64,000 nucleotides of DNA, from contig JADGJP010000047.1 of assembly GCA_027603065.1 (NCBI GenBank), forward strand, positions 119,918 through 183,917. Reading direction: 5' to 3'. The notes below the pieces were generated by a model that ran no database searches, was not told where the DNA came from, and saw only the letters and a program-made list of their open reading frames with translations. Numbering within the stretch: the stretch's first letter is position 1; each line of letters begins with the position of its first letter. Source of the stretch: Geranomyces variabilis. Its lineage: Eukaryota > Chytridiomycota > Chytridiomycetes > Spizellomycetales > Powellomycetaceae. Positions 33,924 through 48,821 of this stretch are shown piece after piece. A program made the translations under genes and the position numbers.

Positions 33924-34829
33924 TTAGTCGACCTCCTCAACGGTGGGTCCGGCGTCGCCGCCGGCACCGGGGAAGCCGCCGGGTGCGCCACCAGGGAAGC
34001 CACCAGCACCGCCGGGAGCACCGCCGGCACCGTACAGCTTCATCATGATGGGGTTGGCGACGGACTCGAGCTCCTTCTGGCGAGACTCGTACTCCTCCTT
34101 GGAGCCCTCGAGGTTGGTGTCGAGCCACTTAATGGCCTCGTCGATCGCGTTCTCGAGCTTGATCTTGGAGTCACCGTCGAGCTTGGAGGTGACCTTCTCG
34201 TCGGAGAGGGTGTTGCGGAGGTTGTACGCGTACGACTCGAGACCGTTCTTGGCCTGGATGCGCTCAGCGGCAGCCTCGTCCTCAGCCTTGTACTTCTCGG
34301 CGTCAGAGACCATGCGCTCGATCTCCTCCTTCGACAAGCGGCCCTTGTCGTTGGTAATGGTGATCTTGTTGGAGCGTCCGGTGGTCTTGTCGACGGCGTT
34401 AACGTTCAAGATACCGTTGGCGTCAACGTCGAAGGTGACCTCGATCTGGGGAACACCACGGGGTGCCGGCGGGATGCCGGTGAGCTCGAACTTGCCGAGG
34501 AGGTTGTTGTCCTTGGTGCGCGCACGCTCGCCCTCGAAGACCTGGATCAGGACACCGGGCTGGTTGTCGGCGTAGGTGGAGAAAGTCTCAGACTTCTTGG
34601 TGGGGACGGTGGTGTTACGCTTGATGAGCGCGGTCATGACACCGCCAGCGGTCTCGATACCGAGAGACAACGGGGCAACGTCGAGAAGGAGGAGGTCCTG
34701 GGTCTTCTCGGACGTGTCACCGGTGAGAATGGCGGCCTGGACGGCGGCACCGTAGGCAACAGCCTCGTCGGGGTTGATCGACTTGTTGGGCTCCTTGCCG
34801 TTGAAGAAGTCGGTGATGAGCTTCTGGAC

Positions 34830-34862
<33 letters not shown>

Positions 34863-35969
34863 GACCTCGTCGACAGAGTTCTTGTCAATCTTGGCGTCGC
34901 GGAGGACCTTCTCAACGGGGTCGATGGTCGAGCGGAAGAGGTCCTGGCAAAGCTCCTCGAAACGCGCACGAGTGATCGAGGTGTAGAAGTCAACACCCTC
35001 GAAGAGCGAGTCGATCTCGATGGAGGTCTGGGCGGCAGACGACAGAGTGCGCTTCGCGCGCTCGCAAGCGGTGCGGAGACGGCGGAGGGCACGCGGGTTC
35101 GAGGTAAGGTCCTTCTTAAACTTGCGCTTGAACTCCTCAGAGAAGTGCGAGACGAGACGGTTGTCGAAGTCCTCACCACCCAAGTGGGTGTCACCGGCGG
35201 TGGCCTTGACCTCGAAAATGCCGTCCTCAATGGTGAGGAGCGACACATCGAACGTACCACCTCCAAGGTCGAAAATGAGAACGTTCTTCTCACCAGCGGT
35301 CTTCTTGTCGAGACCGTAGGCAATGGCGGCGGCGGTGGGCTCGTTGATGATACGGAGGACGTTCAAGCCAGAAATGACACCGGCGTCCTTGGTGGCCTGA
35401 CGCTGCGAGTCGTTGAAGTAGGCCGGGACGGTGACGACAGCGTCCTTGACGGGGGTACCGAGGTAAGCCTCGGCGGTCTCCTTCATCTTGAGGAGAACCA
35501 TGGACGAGATCTCCTCCGGGGTGAAGGTCTTGGTCTCGCCCTTGAACTCAATCTGGATGATCGGCTTGCCACCCTTGTCGATGACCTTGAAGGGCCAGTG
35601 CTTCATGTCGGACTGGACCTCCTGGTCAGCAAACCGACGGCCGATAAGACGCTTGGCGTCAAAGACAGTGTTGACAGGGTTCATAGCGACCTGGTTCTTG
35701 GCGGCATCTCCGATGAGACGCTCAGTGTCGGTGAAACCAACGTACGACGGGGTGGTGCGGTTACCCTGGTCGTTGGCGATGATTTCGACACGGTCGTTTT
35801 GCCATACTCCGACGCAGCTGTGGATGGAAAAAAAGGAAGAGGGATATAGAGGTAAGTTGCCATGTCGCGTGGATGATCTAGCGATGCTTCGTTCCCACGG
35901 CGAGAAGAAGGACAGCGGGGATACTCACGAGTAGGTGGTTCCAAGATCGATTCCAACAGCTTTGGACAT
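33924..35969 (-). CDS. SSA1: Cytosolic HSP70 chaperone (Ssa type)
   Basis: This ATP-driven chaperone folds and escorts proteins in cytosol and nucleus. Exons 35969-35929 and 35817-33924 give 644 residues, normal for the family. The first exon encodes [13 protein letters not shown], the ATP-binding signature start. The second has [13 protein letters not shown], the [13 protein letters not shown] linker region, the substrate-binding domain, a GGFPGG-rich tail and the terminal EEVD that binds TPR co-chaperones and marks the cytosolic form. The intron is 111 bases, after codon 13. Third positions are almost entirely C or G with few rare codons, consistent with high expression. This bias also opens long frames on the opposite strand, which are not genes. 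Confidence 0.98.
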
Positions 35970-36467
35970 GATTTCTTTATTTCGTGTGGGGGATGGAGGT
36001 GAAGAAAAAAGAAAAGTCTTGGGAGAAAGCAGCGGGGAGTTGCGCGAGGAGGGGCCTTTTGTATGGGTGCGCGGGGAGGGGGATTTTTCTTTTGCGCGGT
36101 GGCTGTGCAGCTCTCTGTTTTTCTCTGCGCTTCCACGCGCTTCCACCCGCGTCCTGCACTCTCTCGCAGCGTCTCCAGCAATTCACGCACGCAACGAACA
36201 CGCGTGGCATTAACTCGCACCGCCATGGCGCAGCAATTCATGTCGAACTGGCCAGACACCCCCCATTTGCTGTCAGACGCGAAGCTGTCTGACTCGCACC
36301 GGCAGCTTCCGCCTCGTTAGTGTCCGCGTGGTGTGAGTGTGATGAGAACTTTTTCCCATGTGGCACGTTCAATGATTTTCCCAAATGACAATTAGATACA
36401 GATGGATCCCGTCCAAAAAAAAAGGGCACACGCCAGACAAATACAATGGGGTATGTTGTTCCTTTTT
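35970..36467. promoter_or_regulatory. HSP70 upstream region and SRP54 3' flank
   Basis: Both genes point left, so this holds the HSP70 promoter and SRP54 3' UTR. An inverted repeat GAAGCTG (36281) / CAGCTTC (36303) with a 15-base spacer lies about 310 bases upstream of the HSP70 ATG. Clear nGAAnnTTCn heat-shock elements in perfect array were not found. A C/T-rich leader on the minus strand covers 35985-36080. Confidence 0.4.
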
Positions 36468-38403
<1,936 letters not shown>

Positions 38404-38825
38404 GACGTCCGCTTTATCTCGGTATCGCGAGTGAGGAAAGAATGAGACTAAATGTACGCGAGTGGAAAGCGCTGATGGACTTATTGCTAGAGGCCTGTAC
38501 TAATTGGCGGTCAGTTAAGTGGGCGGGACACAGTCCGCGTGGTCAAATTCAAGCCACGTACCGCAAGCGGGACGGGAAGAGAAAAAGATGCGAATTGCCC
38601 GTGATCTGAACCTCGATCTGGGCTCGCTGGCTGGGTTATATGATGCGGTGAAGAATCACCAAAGCCTGTTGCTTGTGATGCTCGCAGGTCGAGGACGAGG
38701 GAGTGTCCCGTTGACGCCAACGGCCGCGAGTCACGTGGAAGGCCGCCGGCGCGCGGAGTCATCGTCTTCATCTCGTTCTGCCTTCTTTCCAACCCAACAA
38801 TTTATTACGAAATATATCCTCCACA
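38404..38825. promoter_or_regulatory. Divergent region SRP54 / GTR1 with TCACGTG
   Basis: The TCACGTGG at 38731-38738 lies 88 bases upstream of the GTR1 ATG and about 330 from SRP54. A tract gaaatatatcctccacaatg leads into the GTR1 start. No exon was seen. Confidence 0.5.
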
Positions 38826-40149
<1,324 letters not shown>

Positions 40150-40405
40150 ATGTCGATTAATCTCCACGTTCGTGCAGTCTCGTTTCTTCTACCAGATCCG
40201 CCCATGATTTGTTTTGTATATACCATCTGCTACTCATTGTTGCCAATTGAATCGTGGCGAAATTTTGCCGATTCGCAAGAGCTGTAAGAGTATAAGTATT
40301 GTAATTTGGTAACAAAGATTTTTGTCGAAAGTCTCCCTTTATGAAAAAAAAGAAGCGGGGCAGCGCACTGCGCTCGTCCCCACCTCGCCGAGTCGGTATA
40401 TAAAA

Positions 40406-41833
40406 TTACAGCTTTTCGATGTACTTTTTGATGAAATCGTAAACACGTTGGTTTGTCCGGATGTCTAGGAACTGTTTCCGCGTTGCCTTGCGCATTTCCG
40501 CCATCTTGGCCCCCAAAACTCGGAAATGGTCCGCTTCTCGAACAGAAATCATGTAGGCGCACATGATGAACTCTACCGGCTGTTGCAAAGGATCGACAAA
40601 GGTAGAATACGTGAATCTTTGAATTCCAGCGGGCGCGCGGTAAGAAACCACCATGTAACCCACTTACAGCCATTCGCGCTGGTTGCGTAAACAATTCAGG
40701 CACGTTCATCGCGACATCTTCGAAAATGTTGAGCACTTCGCTGACGAGATTCCTGTGGCGTTCAGACACACGTTCCTTTTTCGAAATCTCCTTATCAACG
40801 TGCTGCCCGCTTGGGCATTTTAGGGGACTAAAGCAGACAGTAATGAAGATTTGCCCGAGAACTGTAAAACCAAGTTTCCGCCGCGTTTCGATGCGACCGA
40901 GCAAGTCTTCGTGTTTCTGGAGCGAAGATAGAAACTGTTGGCAAAAAAAATTTCCACCCAAGAGCTGCTTAACTCTTAACATAACACTCACGATCATGAG
41001 TTCCCGGATGAAATCTGCCAACGGTCCGCCTTTGGCAAACAAGCGCTCTGATGTCGTCAGCGCAACTCCAAGCTGCACTCTCCTGAAAATCTCTTGCTCC
41101 TGCTCGAAAGATATCCCCCGATATTGCACGCAGATCATCTGCATCTCGCCAAACTCCTTTTGCTCCTGGGTCGACATAACGCGGACTTTTGCAGATGTCT
41201 TGCGCTTGGTGTGACTGGAAAACCACACGCGCTGGCCGGTTACAGAGTCGATTTGCGGGATCTCGCCCCGCATAAAGCGGAATATCGACGTCAGGCGCTG
41301 TTTGCCGTCGATTGCGACGCGAATATCAAGTCCGCCTGGACCCTCGTGAATAGAGAAGATCACCGGTGGGACGTAATAGTGCTTAACGAGCGAATCGATG
41401 AGATGTCCCTGCTTGGCCGAATTCCAGACAACATCGCGCTGGTAAGGCGCGTCCAAATCAATCACACCGGAACCGATATGTTCTGACAGAAAAAAGTGAA
41501 GCGGATGGGAGGACGTCAGGACGAGCGAGAAGCTTGCGCGCACGCGCTAATGGGCATTGCGGCCGCATCACACATACGAATAAGATCGCGAAATGGCACG
41601 GTGAATGGCTGCGGGGCGCTAAGGGCAGCGTTTGCTCTGCGCTGAGATTCGGCGGCCTCCTCGTCAAATTCTTCGTCGTCGTCACTGTCAACCTCGTAGT
41701 CGCTCTCGGGCGGCGCAACAGCACGTTGCGTTTGAGCTCGAGTGCGCCGCCGACCGGTTTCCTCCACCAGTTGCTGTTGCGAGTCGGGAATGTCTTCGTC
41801 CCATAGAATTTCGTCTTTGATATTCGGGGGCAT
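40406..41833 (-). CDS. DUF262 (GmrSD N-terminal / ParB-like) domain protein
   Basis: Four exons (41833-41578, 41482-40992, 40934-40668, 40579-40406) give 395 residues. The N-terminal 85 residues are acidic and disordered (DYEVDSDDDEEFDEE). The body holds the DUF262 signature: YQRDVVWN, then VAIDGKQRLTSI around residues 138-148, and a later FRRVQLGVALTTSERL. In bacteria DUF262 is the N-terminal nuclease/NTPase domain of GmrSD-type restriction enzymes; fungal homologues of unknown role exist. The partner DUF1524/HNH domain is absent. A YDFIKKYIEKL helix ends the protein. It is head-to-head with the sorting nexin, 270 bases apart. Family assignment rests on motifs read by eye. Confidence 0.85.
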
Positions 41834-42103
41834 TGCGACCCCTCCCCTCCACAAAGGAAGTCAGCCCAAGGTTAGCCCTAAGTGACAACCTAGATTCAGG
41901 ACGGTGCGCAGCTCCTCACCTCCTGGCCAGGAGCCCTGTCCTCCTGTCCGACCCATCTTCCGACAGCGTCCATCTCGCGAGTCTTACAGCAGCAGGCAAC
42001 ATACCCATCCTGCGCACGCATCCCCTGTAACTGCACCCCTCTGCGCTTGCAGAATTCTCATCGGGGCCCTTGTTTCTTGACACCTATACAAAGTGACTGT
42101 GCG

Positions 42104-45100
42104 ATGGAGAGGCTTGCCGTTCCGGATGCCCCGCGGCCGCATTCCTTCATCGCCCCGCCGGCAGCTGAAGGGCTCCTTGCTCCACCTCCCGTTCCGCCAA
42201 GACCATCCACTTTGCGTGCCCGAAAGATACGAGATTGCGCAATGGTCTCGCTTGCTGCCCGCAAGTCCAAGGCGAGAGCGTCGTTGTCAAACCTTGGATG
42301 GAGCACCGACCACACTCGCGCCGTTAGCGAGGGGTCTCGGCGCGAGGCACCACCCCTGCTTCGAGCCGACAGTGGCGGCATCTTTGGTGAGTGTGTACCC
42401 ACCTGGCTAGTTATAGACAGCGAACGCGGGATCGCAAGGCTAACATTGCTCAATCGCAACATTTAACGATATTCAGAGGGAACATCCTTCACGGGAGAGG
42501 AAGACATATCCGGAATTGGCGGAATGGCAGGCTGTGGCAGTGGTAAACAATCACTGGACTTTGCTGTTTTGTCTTGTGTGTGCAACCTAAATCTCTTCCT
42601 CATGGACAGGCCCAGGACGAGAGAGCCGTCAATCCTCGCTGGGCTACTCGATCCCCACGATAACTCGTACTTGGAGCGATTCGTCGTCTGCAGACACGCC
42701 GCCTGGCACGGCGACCCCAGCCGAGAGCCTCCCGGTAGCAAAACCGGCATCCGTCCGCTCTTCGCTCTTCCGGCGGTCCAGCTCTAGCGAGTCATTAACA
42801 ACCGAGGAAACGATTTTGTCCAATGTGTTTGCAGGTCACCTTGCTCCAACAATTGCCGAAGCGCTACTGGAAAACGATGGGCTCGAGGTGGTGCCCGTGT
42901 ATGACGCGATCGCGATATGGGACTACGATCCGGATAGCGATGAAGGCGAGGACGCTGTGCGGTTCAAAGCGGGCGACAGGCTGAAGGTCTTCGGCAAACA
43001 GGACGTGAGGAACACGGTGCTAGGTGCGGGTGACTGGCAGGATGGCGTGGACTGGAACTGGCATCAAGAGGTGGAGGTCCAGGAAGGGTGGTGCCAAGTG
43101 GAAGCCCGAGGCGTTGTGGGTTTTGCGCCGGTCGCGTACATGCGCGTAAGTCTGTCGAAACGCCTGTTAAAGACTATCCATACACACTGAAGGGTGGCGT
43201 TTTTGCTAATGGTCCTTGTTACCATCTCTTTAGTTTGCCTCGGACAACACGCCGATGGAGACCAGATCTGAGGTTGAGCTGGCGATAGCCGAAAGACCCA
43301 CTCTCGCCAGCTTTGAGCCTAAGCCCGCGAAAATCACACAAAGCCATCTCACAGACTCGTATTTGGGAAGCGGTTCAAGCAATGCCGCTGAGATTAGCAT
43401 CGCCACGAGCGCGCCTGACTCGTCAGGATCGCAGCTAAACTATCCATCCGCAATGACCGCGCTCGGAAATGGTGTCGGCATGATCACTGGCCGGGTTCGC
43501 AAGAGCTTGAAGAGGCTGCTGGGCAGCTGGTTTGATGCGGACAGTGTGCAGGATTTCATTGTCGGGAACCAGAAGGGGGGCAGCGCCCGGCACATGCCTC
43601 CCATTCTTGTCGACGACGACTTTGACTTCAGCGTTGAACTAGACCGCGGCACTATCTCGCTCACGGGCGACAATCATCTCATTCAGGTGTGGCTGCCGTA
43701 ACGCAACGGTCCCGGTCAGCTCCGTAACACTGAACCCCACCTCTTGTTCCGCCTCTTTTGTCTTTAGAGAGATTTCACATGGGCGAGCAACGCGCCAACG
43801 TTTAACGTCACAATACAGTCTGCCGAGCGACGACGTAAAGTAACGGTCCATGACTCCTCCTCACGTGCGACAGTAACCGACGACTACATCGTGTACAAGT
43901 GCATAACGTGGTTCCAAGATGACGATCCAGGCACTTTTACGGCCCTCACCGTGTACCGCCGCTATGCAGATTTTGACTGGCTGGCAAGCCATCTCCAATC
44001 GCGGTTCCCACCCGCCGTTGTGCCGCTCCCAACTCTTCCACCGAAGCATATTCTTTCTGCACGGCGTTTTGACAGCGAGTACGTCGAGGCGCGGCGACGC
44101 GGGCTCGAGCGGTATCTTAACGCCATTGCACGGCATCCAGTGCTCAAAGCTGAAGAAGCGCTGGTGCTGTTCCTCAGTTGCGGCGGGCAGAGCGAGCGAG
44201 GGTTGAGTGAAGATGACGCGGATGACGCGCGTCAATCTGCCGAGTACGACGCTACGCAGGTCGACATTGTCGAGGAAGACCAGGAATGGCTGGTGGGGAA
44301 AAGGGATCATGATGCGGCGGTGGCAAGAACTCTTCACGGAGGCTCGGCGGGGCCAGCGAGCTTCTTCAAGAGGGTGGTGCTGGCAAGGGATTTGCATCCG
44401 GAGCATGGGTATCCGAATATGATGGATCGGTTCGCCACGCACTTGTCGCTTGTGGAATCGCACTTGGACCCGCTAGTTGAGTCGGCGAACAAACATCAGC
44501 AATGCACTTCCAGTAAGCAAAGACGGACAGAGAGGATGCGCATGTTCTCAGCGTACCATAGACGGACTCAATTCTAATTTTCTCTGCTGCCGTTCAAACA
44601 GATTTAAATGCACGCTACCGCGACCTTGCGGCGTGTTTAGAGATCCTTGGTCGCGGCCGCCCCGAAGCCGGGCGCCATTTGCGAAACTTGGCCTCATGCT
44701 GGAAACGTGGATGCTTTGAATGCCACGAGTTTTCAAACGCGCTGCTGGCAGTGTCAAAGCACCTTAACGGCGTGGCTGATATCTACGCAAATCACGTAAG
44801 ACAAGAGCACAGGGACCATGCTGCACAACCCGAGGACGACCACGCGGTGGATGCTGATTCCCTTGCAATTCTTTGTATTCCGCGTTCACAGGCCAAGGGA
44901 GACCTCGCCGTGTTTGCGGAAAGCGTGCGCGAATACCAGACCGCTATCACATCGTTTCAGGCTCTCTCGCAGCTGCACGACCTTGCCGAATCGCGGGCCG
45001 AAGAGCTCGAAAGCAGCACCACAGAGCAAAGCAGCCATTTGCCACACCATCGGCCATCGTTGCTAGTGAAAAATAACCCAAGTAGTAGTAAACAGCCACC

Positions 45101-45429
45101 ACAGCACAACTTCCATCATCACCAGTCCACGCCCAAGTCAGCGGGGCCCAAGACAACGGCAGCAGAAGCAGCCGGGATGAAACGCCGTCTGGAAACGATC
45201 CTGGCTGTCTCGCAGGCAGAGGTAGAGCGTCTGCATGGCGAAAAAACCCAACAGTGGGACGCCTGGGTCCGCGACTGGGTTGATTCCCAGATAGTAGCGC
45301 AGGAAAAGGTTAGTGAGGGGGCGCGAAAGCTCTTGCAAATGCTTAGGGCTACCGATAACGCTTTCTTATTTCTCTCCCAAGGTCTTGAATCACCTGTACG
45401 CGGCGCGAGACGCTTTGGCGCACAAGTAG
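42104..45429 (+). CDS. Sorting nexin with SH3, PX and BAR-like regions (SNX9-like)
   Basis: Proteins of this layout sense phosphoinositides and bend membrane in endocytosis. Seven exons (42104-42386, 42477-42542, 42610-43145, 43234-43686, 43768-44512, 44602-45308, 45382-45429) give 945 residues. Residues 1-205 are Pro/Ser-rich. The SH3 lies at about 210-292 (VVPVYDAIAIWDYDP, then GVVGFAPVAYM), with an acidic loop insertion. The PX domain is at about 455-580: APTFNVTIQ, VYRRYADFDWLASHL and PLPTLPPKHI. Helices from about 640 on fit a BAR domain, interrupted by a His/Gln/Ser-rich linker. Exon 5 was started at TCTTTAG (43767) because this restores the first PX strand. In-frame bases 44847-44891 could be one more intron of 45 bases. 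Residue numbers are approximate. Confidence 0.9.
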
Positions 45430-45750
45430 TATCTCACTCGCGGGGCGCCACTTGGCGGTACAAAGTTAGTATGTAGTTTACGGTAACCCGAGTAATGGTA
45501 AAATAGTTAGGGCATGCAGGCATGCTTGTTTTTTTAGCGGAGCTTCGACAGCTTAAGCAGTTTATTGGTTGTATGAAGAGGAGGAGCGGCTGCGTGACAG
45601 GGGGATTGCGGTTTTGTAGTCGGGTAGAAGGGCACAACAAGAGAGTTGGTGATTTTTGTGGTGGTGAGAAGGATTGGGTATGTCCAAAAGTGATTATTTT
45701 TTTTTGGTCGTAATTGGTGTTTGATGGAGGGCGGTTTCATAGCGATTCCG
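45430..45750. other. Convergent 3' region sorting nexin / eIF4E
   Basis: These 321 bases lie between two stops. T-rich runs (gtttttttag near 45530, ttttttttggtcg near 45700) fit transcript ends. No exon was seen. Confidence 0.45.
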
Positions 45751-46594
45751 TTAAACAACGTACAGGTCGTCATTAAAGTACGAGCTGTCCTTTTTGAGCG
45801 CATCCGAGTGGGCCTGGAAGCCAATGCGTTCGTGATCCGGAAGCGCAAGAATCGTCTTCCAGTGGATGCCCGCAGCCTTTGCCGCCTCGGCCGAGGATGC
45901 TGTCTTTGTCCACAGCGATATACGGTCTTGCTTGACGCGGATCGACATGACGACGCCGCAGATCTCGTCGGATGCCGGAAATGTCTCGCCAACGACTGCG
46001 AGGATCTAGGTAACGAGGGTATGAGTCTTTTGATGCTGCAAATAGCAAAAACCAGTGATTGGAGAGCCACCATACCGTATTTAACCACATTGCATCCAGC
46101 TCGATGCGTTTGGTCTTGGGCACGACAGCGACCCACTTGCCACCATTGATGTTCGCAGGATCCTCCCAGGCCGGGCGCACACCCTCTTTGAAAAGGTGGT
46201 AGTTTGCGCCAGGGCCGAGCTCAGAGCCCTTTTTAAGGTTGTTGACCGCGCCCCAGAGATCTTCCACGGTGTCGAATGTGATGACAGGCTTGACGTTAGC
46301 CTCCCAATTATGCTGTGCCGGTTTCGGTGGCGGCGGTTGAGAAGATGGAAAAGAGGACGAGAATGGCGAGGAGAAGGAGGAAGAGGAAGGTGACGCAGAC
46401 ACGGGAGGAGCGTCTGCCCACAGCGTCCAGCGGTGTTGGAGCGGATGCTTTGCGTTATAGTTCTCCGGATCTTGGAAAACGGTAGTAATGGCGGCGGCAG
46501 CGTCGGCAGCATTGCCAGGGGCAGCCGGCGCAGAAGTAGAAGCAGACGCAGCCAGATGCTGAGCCGAAGCGTCTCCGTTAATGCGCGAGTTCAT
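45751..46594 (-). CDS. eIF4E: Translation initiation factor eIF4E
   Basis: This cap-binding subunit of eIF4F recruits mRNA to the ribosome. Exons 46594-46076 and 46005-45751 give 257 residues. The N-terminal 50 residues are Ala/Ser-rich. The core begins HPLQHRWTLW. Cap-stacking tryptophans are present in NWEANV and AWEDP (the latter with the paired Glu). VEDLW carries the Trp of the eIF4G-binding face. GGKWVAVVPK and the C-terminal half DEICGVVMSIR and DRISLWTK are conserved. A Ser/Pro-rich insert after WTLWADAPP lengthens the first loop. The start ATG is at 46594. It is divergent from the S6 kinase-like gene. Confidence 0.96.
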
Positions 46595-46918
46595 CGTGTG
46601 CACGGGCGAAGATGTCGACAGGCGATGGGCGGTGGAGAAGCGGACGGACGGCAGCTCTCGGAACGGGGGGGGGGGCCAACGTACAACCTAGATCTAGGCT
46701 ATTAATCATCCATTATACACGATACACGTGACGCGGTGACTGGCTGTGGGGTCTGTCTGTGAGAGTCTTTCCTTTTCCCATCTCCTGTTTTTTTTTGTTA
46801 ACTTATTCTGGCTATTTAAAACGCTCCCCACAGCCAGGCAGCAACCATCAGGTCATGCGGCAGGCTTACTTGCATAACTGCGACGGACACACATAGGTCG
46901 ACCGACTCTTTGCGGGAC
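46595..46918. promoter_or_regulatory. Divergent promoter region eIF4E / S6 kinase
   Basis: The 324-base shared upstream region contains ACACGTGA at 46724-46731 (TCACGTGT on the other strand), a run of 11 G at 46665-46675 next to the eIF4E leader, and T-runs near 46785. Both genes encode TOR-pathway effectors. Confidence 0.5.
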
Positions 46919-48577
46919 ATGCCTTCTAAGATATCGTTGTGGCAAAAGCCTTCATCCGCTTCTGCTCTTACCGTCGCGCTAAAGAAAACAATTTTGGTAA
47001 CTTCTCCTACCACTACTACTACGCCAACCGTCGCATACTCTGCTGCCGCAATGTCGCAGCCACGACCGCCGCCATCACCGCTGAATATCGCTGTCCCGCA
47101 GAGCGGCGGAGTTTACCGCGGCGATGACCACCGGGACAGTGACGACGAAGACGACAGCGGCGCCGTGTTTGCCTTTGACACTCACGAGCTATTTGACGCT
47201 GTTGCCGCTACCACCGCGAGCTCACGCTCTGACTCTCCCGCTGCCCACCCTACCATTGTTATTCACTCCTCAGCGTCCACTCCTGGCACTCCTGACTACT
47301 CGTACCCGCACCTCTCCCGGCCGCCAGCCGACGGCGAGGCGTCGCCGCTCGATTCACCAGGCGGTCCACGCCGCGTGTCGTATGCAGAGCCTGCCGACGT
47401 CTCTCAGGTTCTCGCTATCCATGACTTTGCTGCTGAGCCCGCGGCGGACGCTTTTACGCCAATGGGAACTCGAAAGCCGCGGGTCGGCCTGTCGGATTTC
47501 CACGTCATGAGCGTCATTGGCAAAGGTGCTTATGGCAAAGTCTTTCTTGTTCGAAAGCGGCCATCGCCTTTGGCCCCGTCGGCATCGACAGGCAGCCGCT
47601 CTGGAGGCGAGCTGTACGCGATGAAGGTGCTGAAAAAGGCCAGTCTCGTTGTCTGCGGCAAAGACGCCGAGCACACAAAAAACGAGCGTGGCATTCTCGA
47701 GGACGTTTCCAACCACCCATTTATCGTCTCGCTGCACTATGCGTTTCAGACAAACGAGAAACTCTATCTGATCCTAACGTACGCGTCTGGTGGCGAGCTG
47801 TTTACCTACCTCGCCAAGGAAAAGATGTTTGCCGAACCTGTGGCGTGCTTTTACGTTGCCGAACTGCTGCTTGCTCTCGAGCACCTTCACGGCCTTGGCA
47901 TCATCTACCGCGACTTGAAGCCTGAAAACGTGCTGCTTGGCGCCGATGGCCATGTCCAGCTCACAGACTTTGGCCTGTCCAAGGTTGCACTCGACGCACG
48001 CACCGTCTGTGGTACAATCGAGTTTATGGCGCCAGAAGTCTTGGACGACCACCGCACCGAGGGTTACGGCGCCGCTGTTGATTACTGGTCTCTCGGCGTC
48101 ATGCTTTTTGACATGTTGACCGGCAGCCCACCATTCACGGGCAACAACCGCAAAAAGATCATGGACGGCATTTTGAAGAAAAAAGTCGTATGGCCGAAGT
48201 ACCTCACCGTGAATGCGCGCGATTTGTGTAACAAGCTGCTGCAGAAGAACCCAACAAAGCGGCTTGGATCCGGTGGTGCGGCCGGTGCCGCCGCCGTCAA
48301 GCGTCATCCGTTTTTCAAACGCATCGACTGGACCCGTCTCGCCGCACGGGATGTCGCGCCGCCTCTTGTGCCCAATTTAGCCGCGCCAGAAGACACGTCA
48401 CACTTTGACGACTGCTTCACGTCCTTGCCGACCGAGTCGCCTGCCGAGAGGCCAGGCGTTGAGCTGGCCGGCAAAGTCATTCCTGGCGCTGCTGCTGCTG
48501 CGTCGACGGCCGCTGGTGAAGACCCGCTACACTACTTTCAAGGCTTTAGCTTTGTCGCCGAGAGCGTGTACCTCTAA
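46919..48577 (+). CDS. AGC protein kinase, ribosomal S6 kinase-like
   Basis: S6 kinases phosphorylate ribosomal protein S6 and other growth targets under TORC1 and PDK1. This intronless gene gives 552 residues from the ATG at 46919. A second ATG at 47051 (MSQPRP) is a possible start because the intervening sequence looks leader-like. The N-terminus is disordered and acidic. The kinase domain covers about 190-470: GKGAYGKV loop, YAMKVL Lys, IYRDLKPEN, DFGLSK, TVCGTIEFMAPEVL with T-loop Thr362, and PPFTG. The C-terminal AGC extension contains a turn-motif-like FTSLPTESP and the hydrophobic motif FQGFSF (about 540-545), the site TORC1 phosphorylates in S6K. No C2 domain is present, so it is not Sch9-like in layout; fission yeast Psk1 is a closer model. 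Confidence 0.93.
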   Translation: MPSKISLWQKPSSASALTVALKKTILVTSPTTTTTPTVAYSAAAMSQPRPPPSPLNIAVPQSGGVYRGDDHRDSDDEDDSGAVFAFDTHELFDAVAATTASSRSDSPAAHPTIVIHSSASTPGTPDYSYPHLSRPPADGEASPLDSPGGPRRVSYAEPADVSQVLAIHDFAAEPAADAFTPMGTRKPRVGLSDFHVMSVIGKGAYGKVFLVRKRPSPLAPSASTGSRSGGELYAMKVLKKASLVVCGKDAEHTKNERGILEDVSNHPFIVSLHYAFQTNEKLYLILTYASGGELFTYLAKEKMFAEPVACFYVAELLLALEHLHGLGIIYRDLKPENVLLGADGHVQLTDFGLSKVALDARTVCGTIEFMAPEVLDDHRTEGYGAAVDYWSLGVMLFDMLTGSPPFTGNNRKKIMDGILKKKVVWPKYLTVNARDLCNKLLQKNPTKRLGSGGAAGAAAVKRHPFFKRIDWTRLAARDVAPPLVPNLAAPEDTSHFDDCFTSLPTESPAERPGVELAGKVIPGAAAAASTAAGEDPLHYFQGFSFVAESVYL

Positions 48578-48821
48578 AAAAGAGCTCTCCGGACGTTGTC
48601 GTAGTCCTTCGCCTTTGGATAAGGACCGCACCACCCACCATTTGTAAATTAGAGACTCACCTTACCCGATGATACCATTTCTGTTTATTTGCTGTTCTTT
48701 TTTGTTTATTGACCGTCTGTACAATTTTGTTTTAAAATGACGACCCGCTTCGCACTTTCAATGTTCCTTATTTACACAAAGCTGGCGTCCGGCGCACAGC
48801 AAAAACTAGGGATACATCTTG

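Noticed and set aside
33943-35849. Long open frames on the plus strand opposite HSP70 (34575, 35319, 35849 ends)
   Set aside because: They are products of the strong C/G third-position bias of HSP70; no family likeness and no start context.
44847-44891. Forty-five-base in-frame stretch in sorting nexin exon 6 as an intron
   Set aside because: GTGGAT is a weak donor and the frame stays open either way; kept as exon, with the alternative noted.
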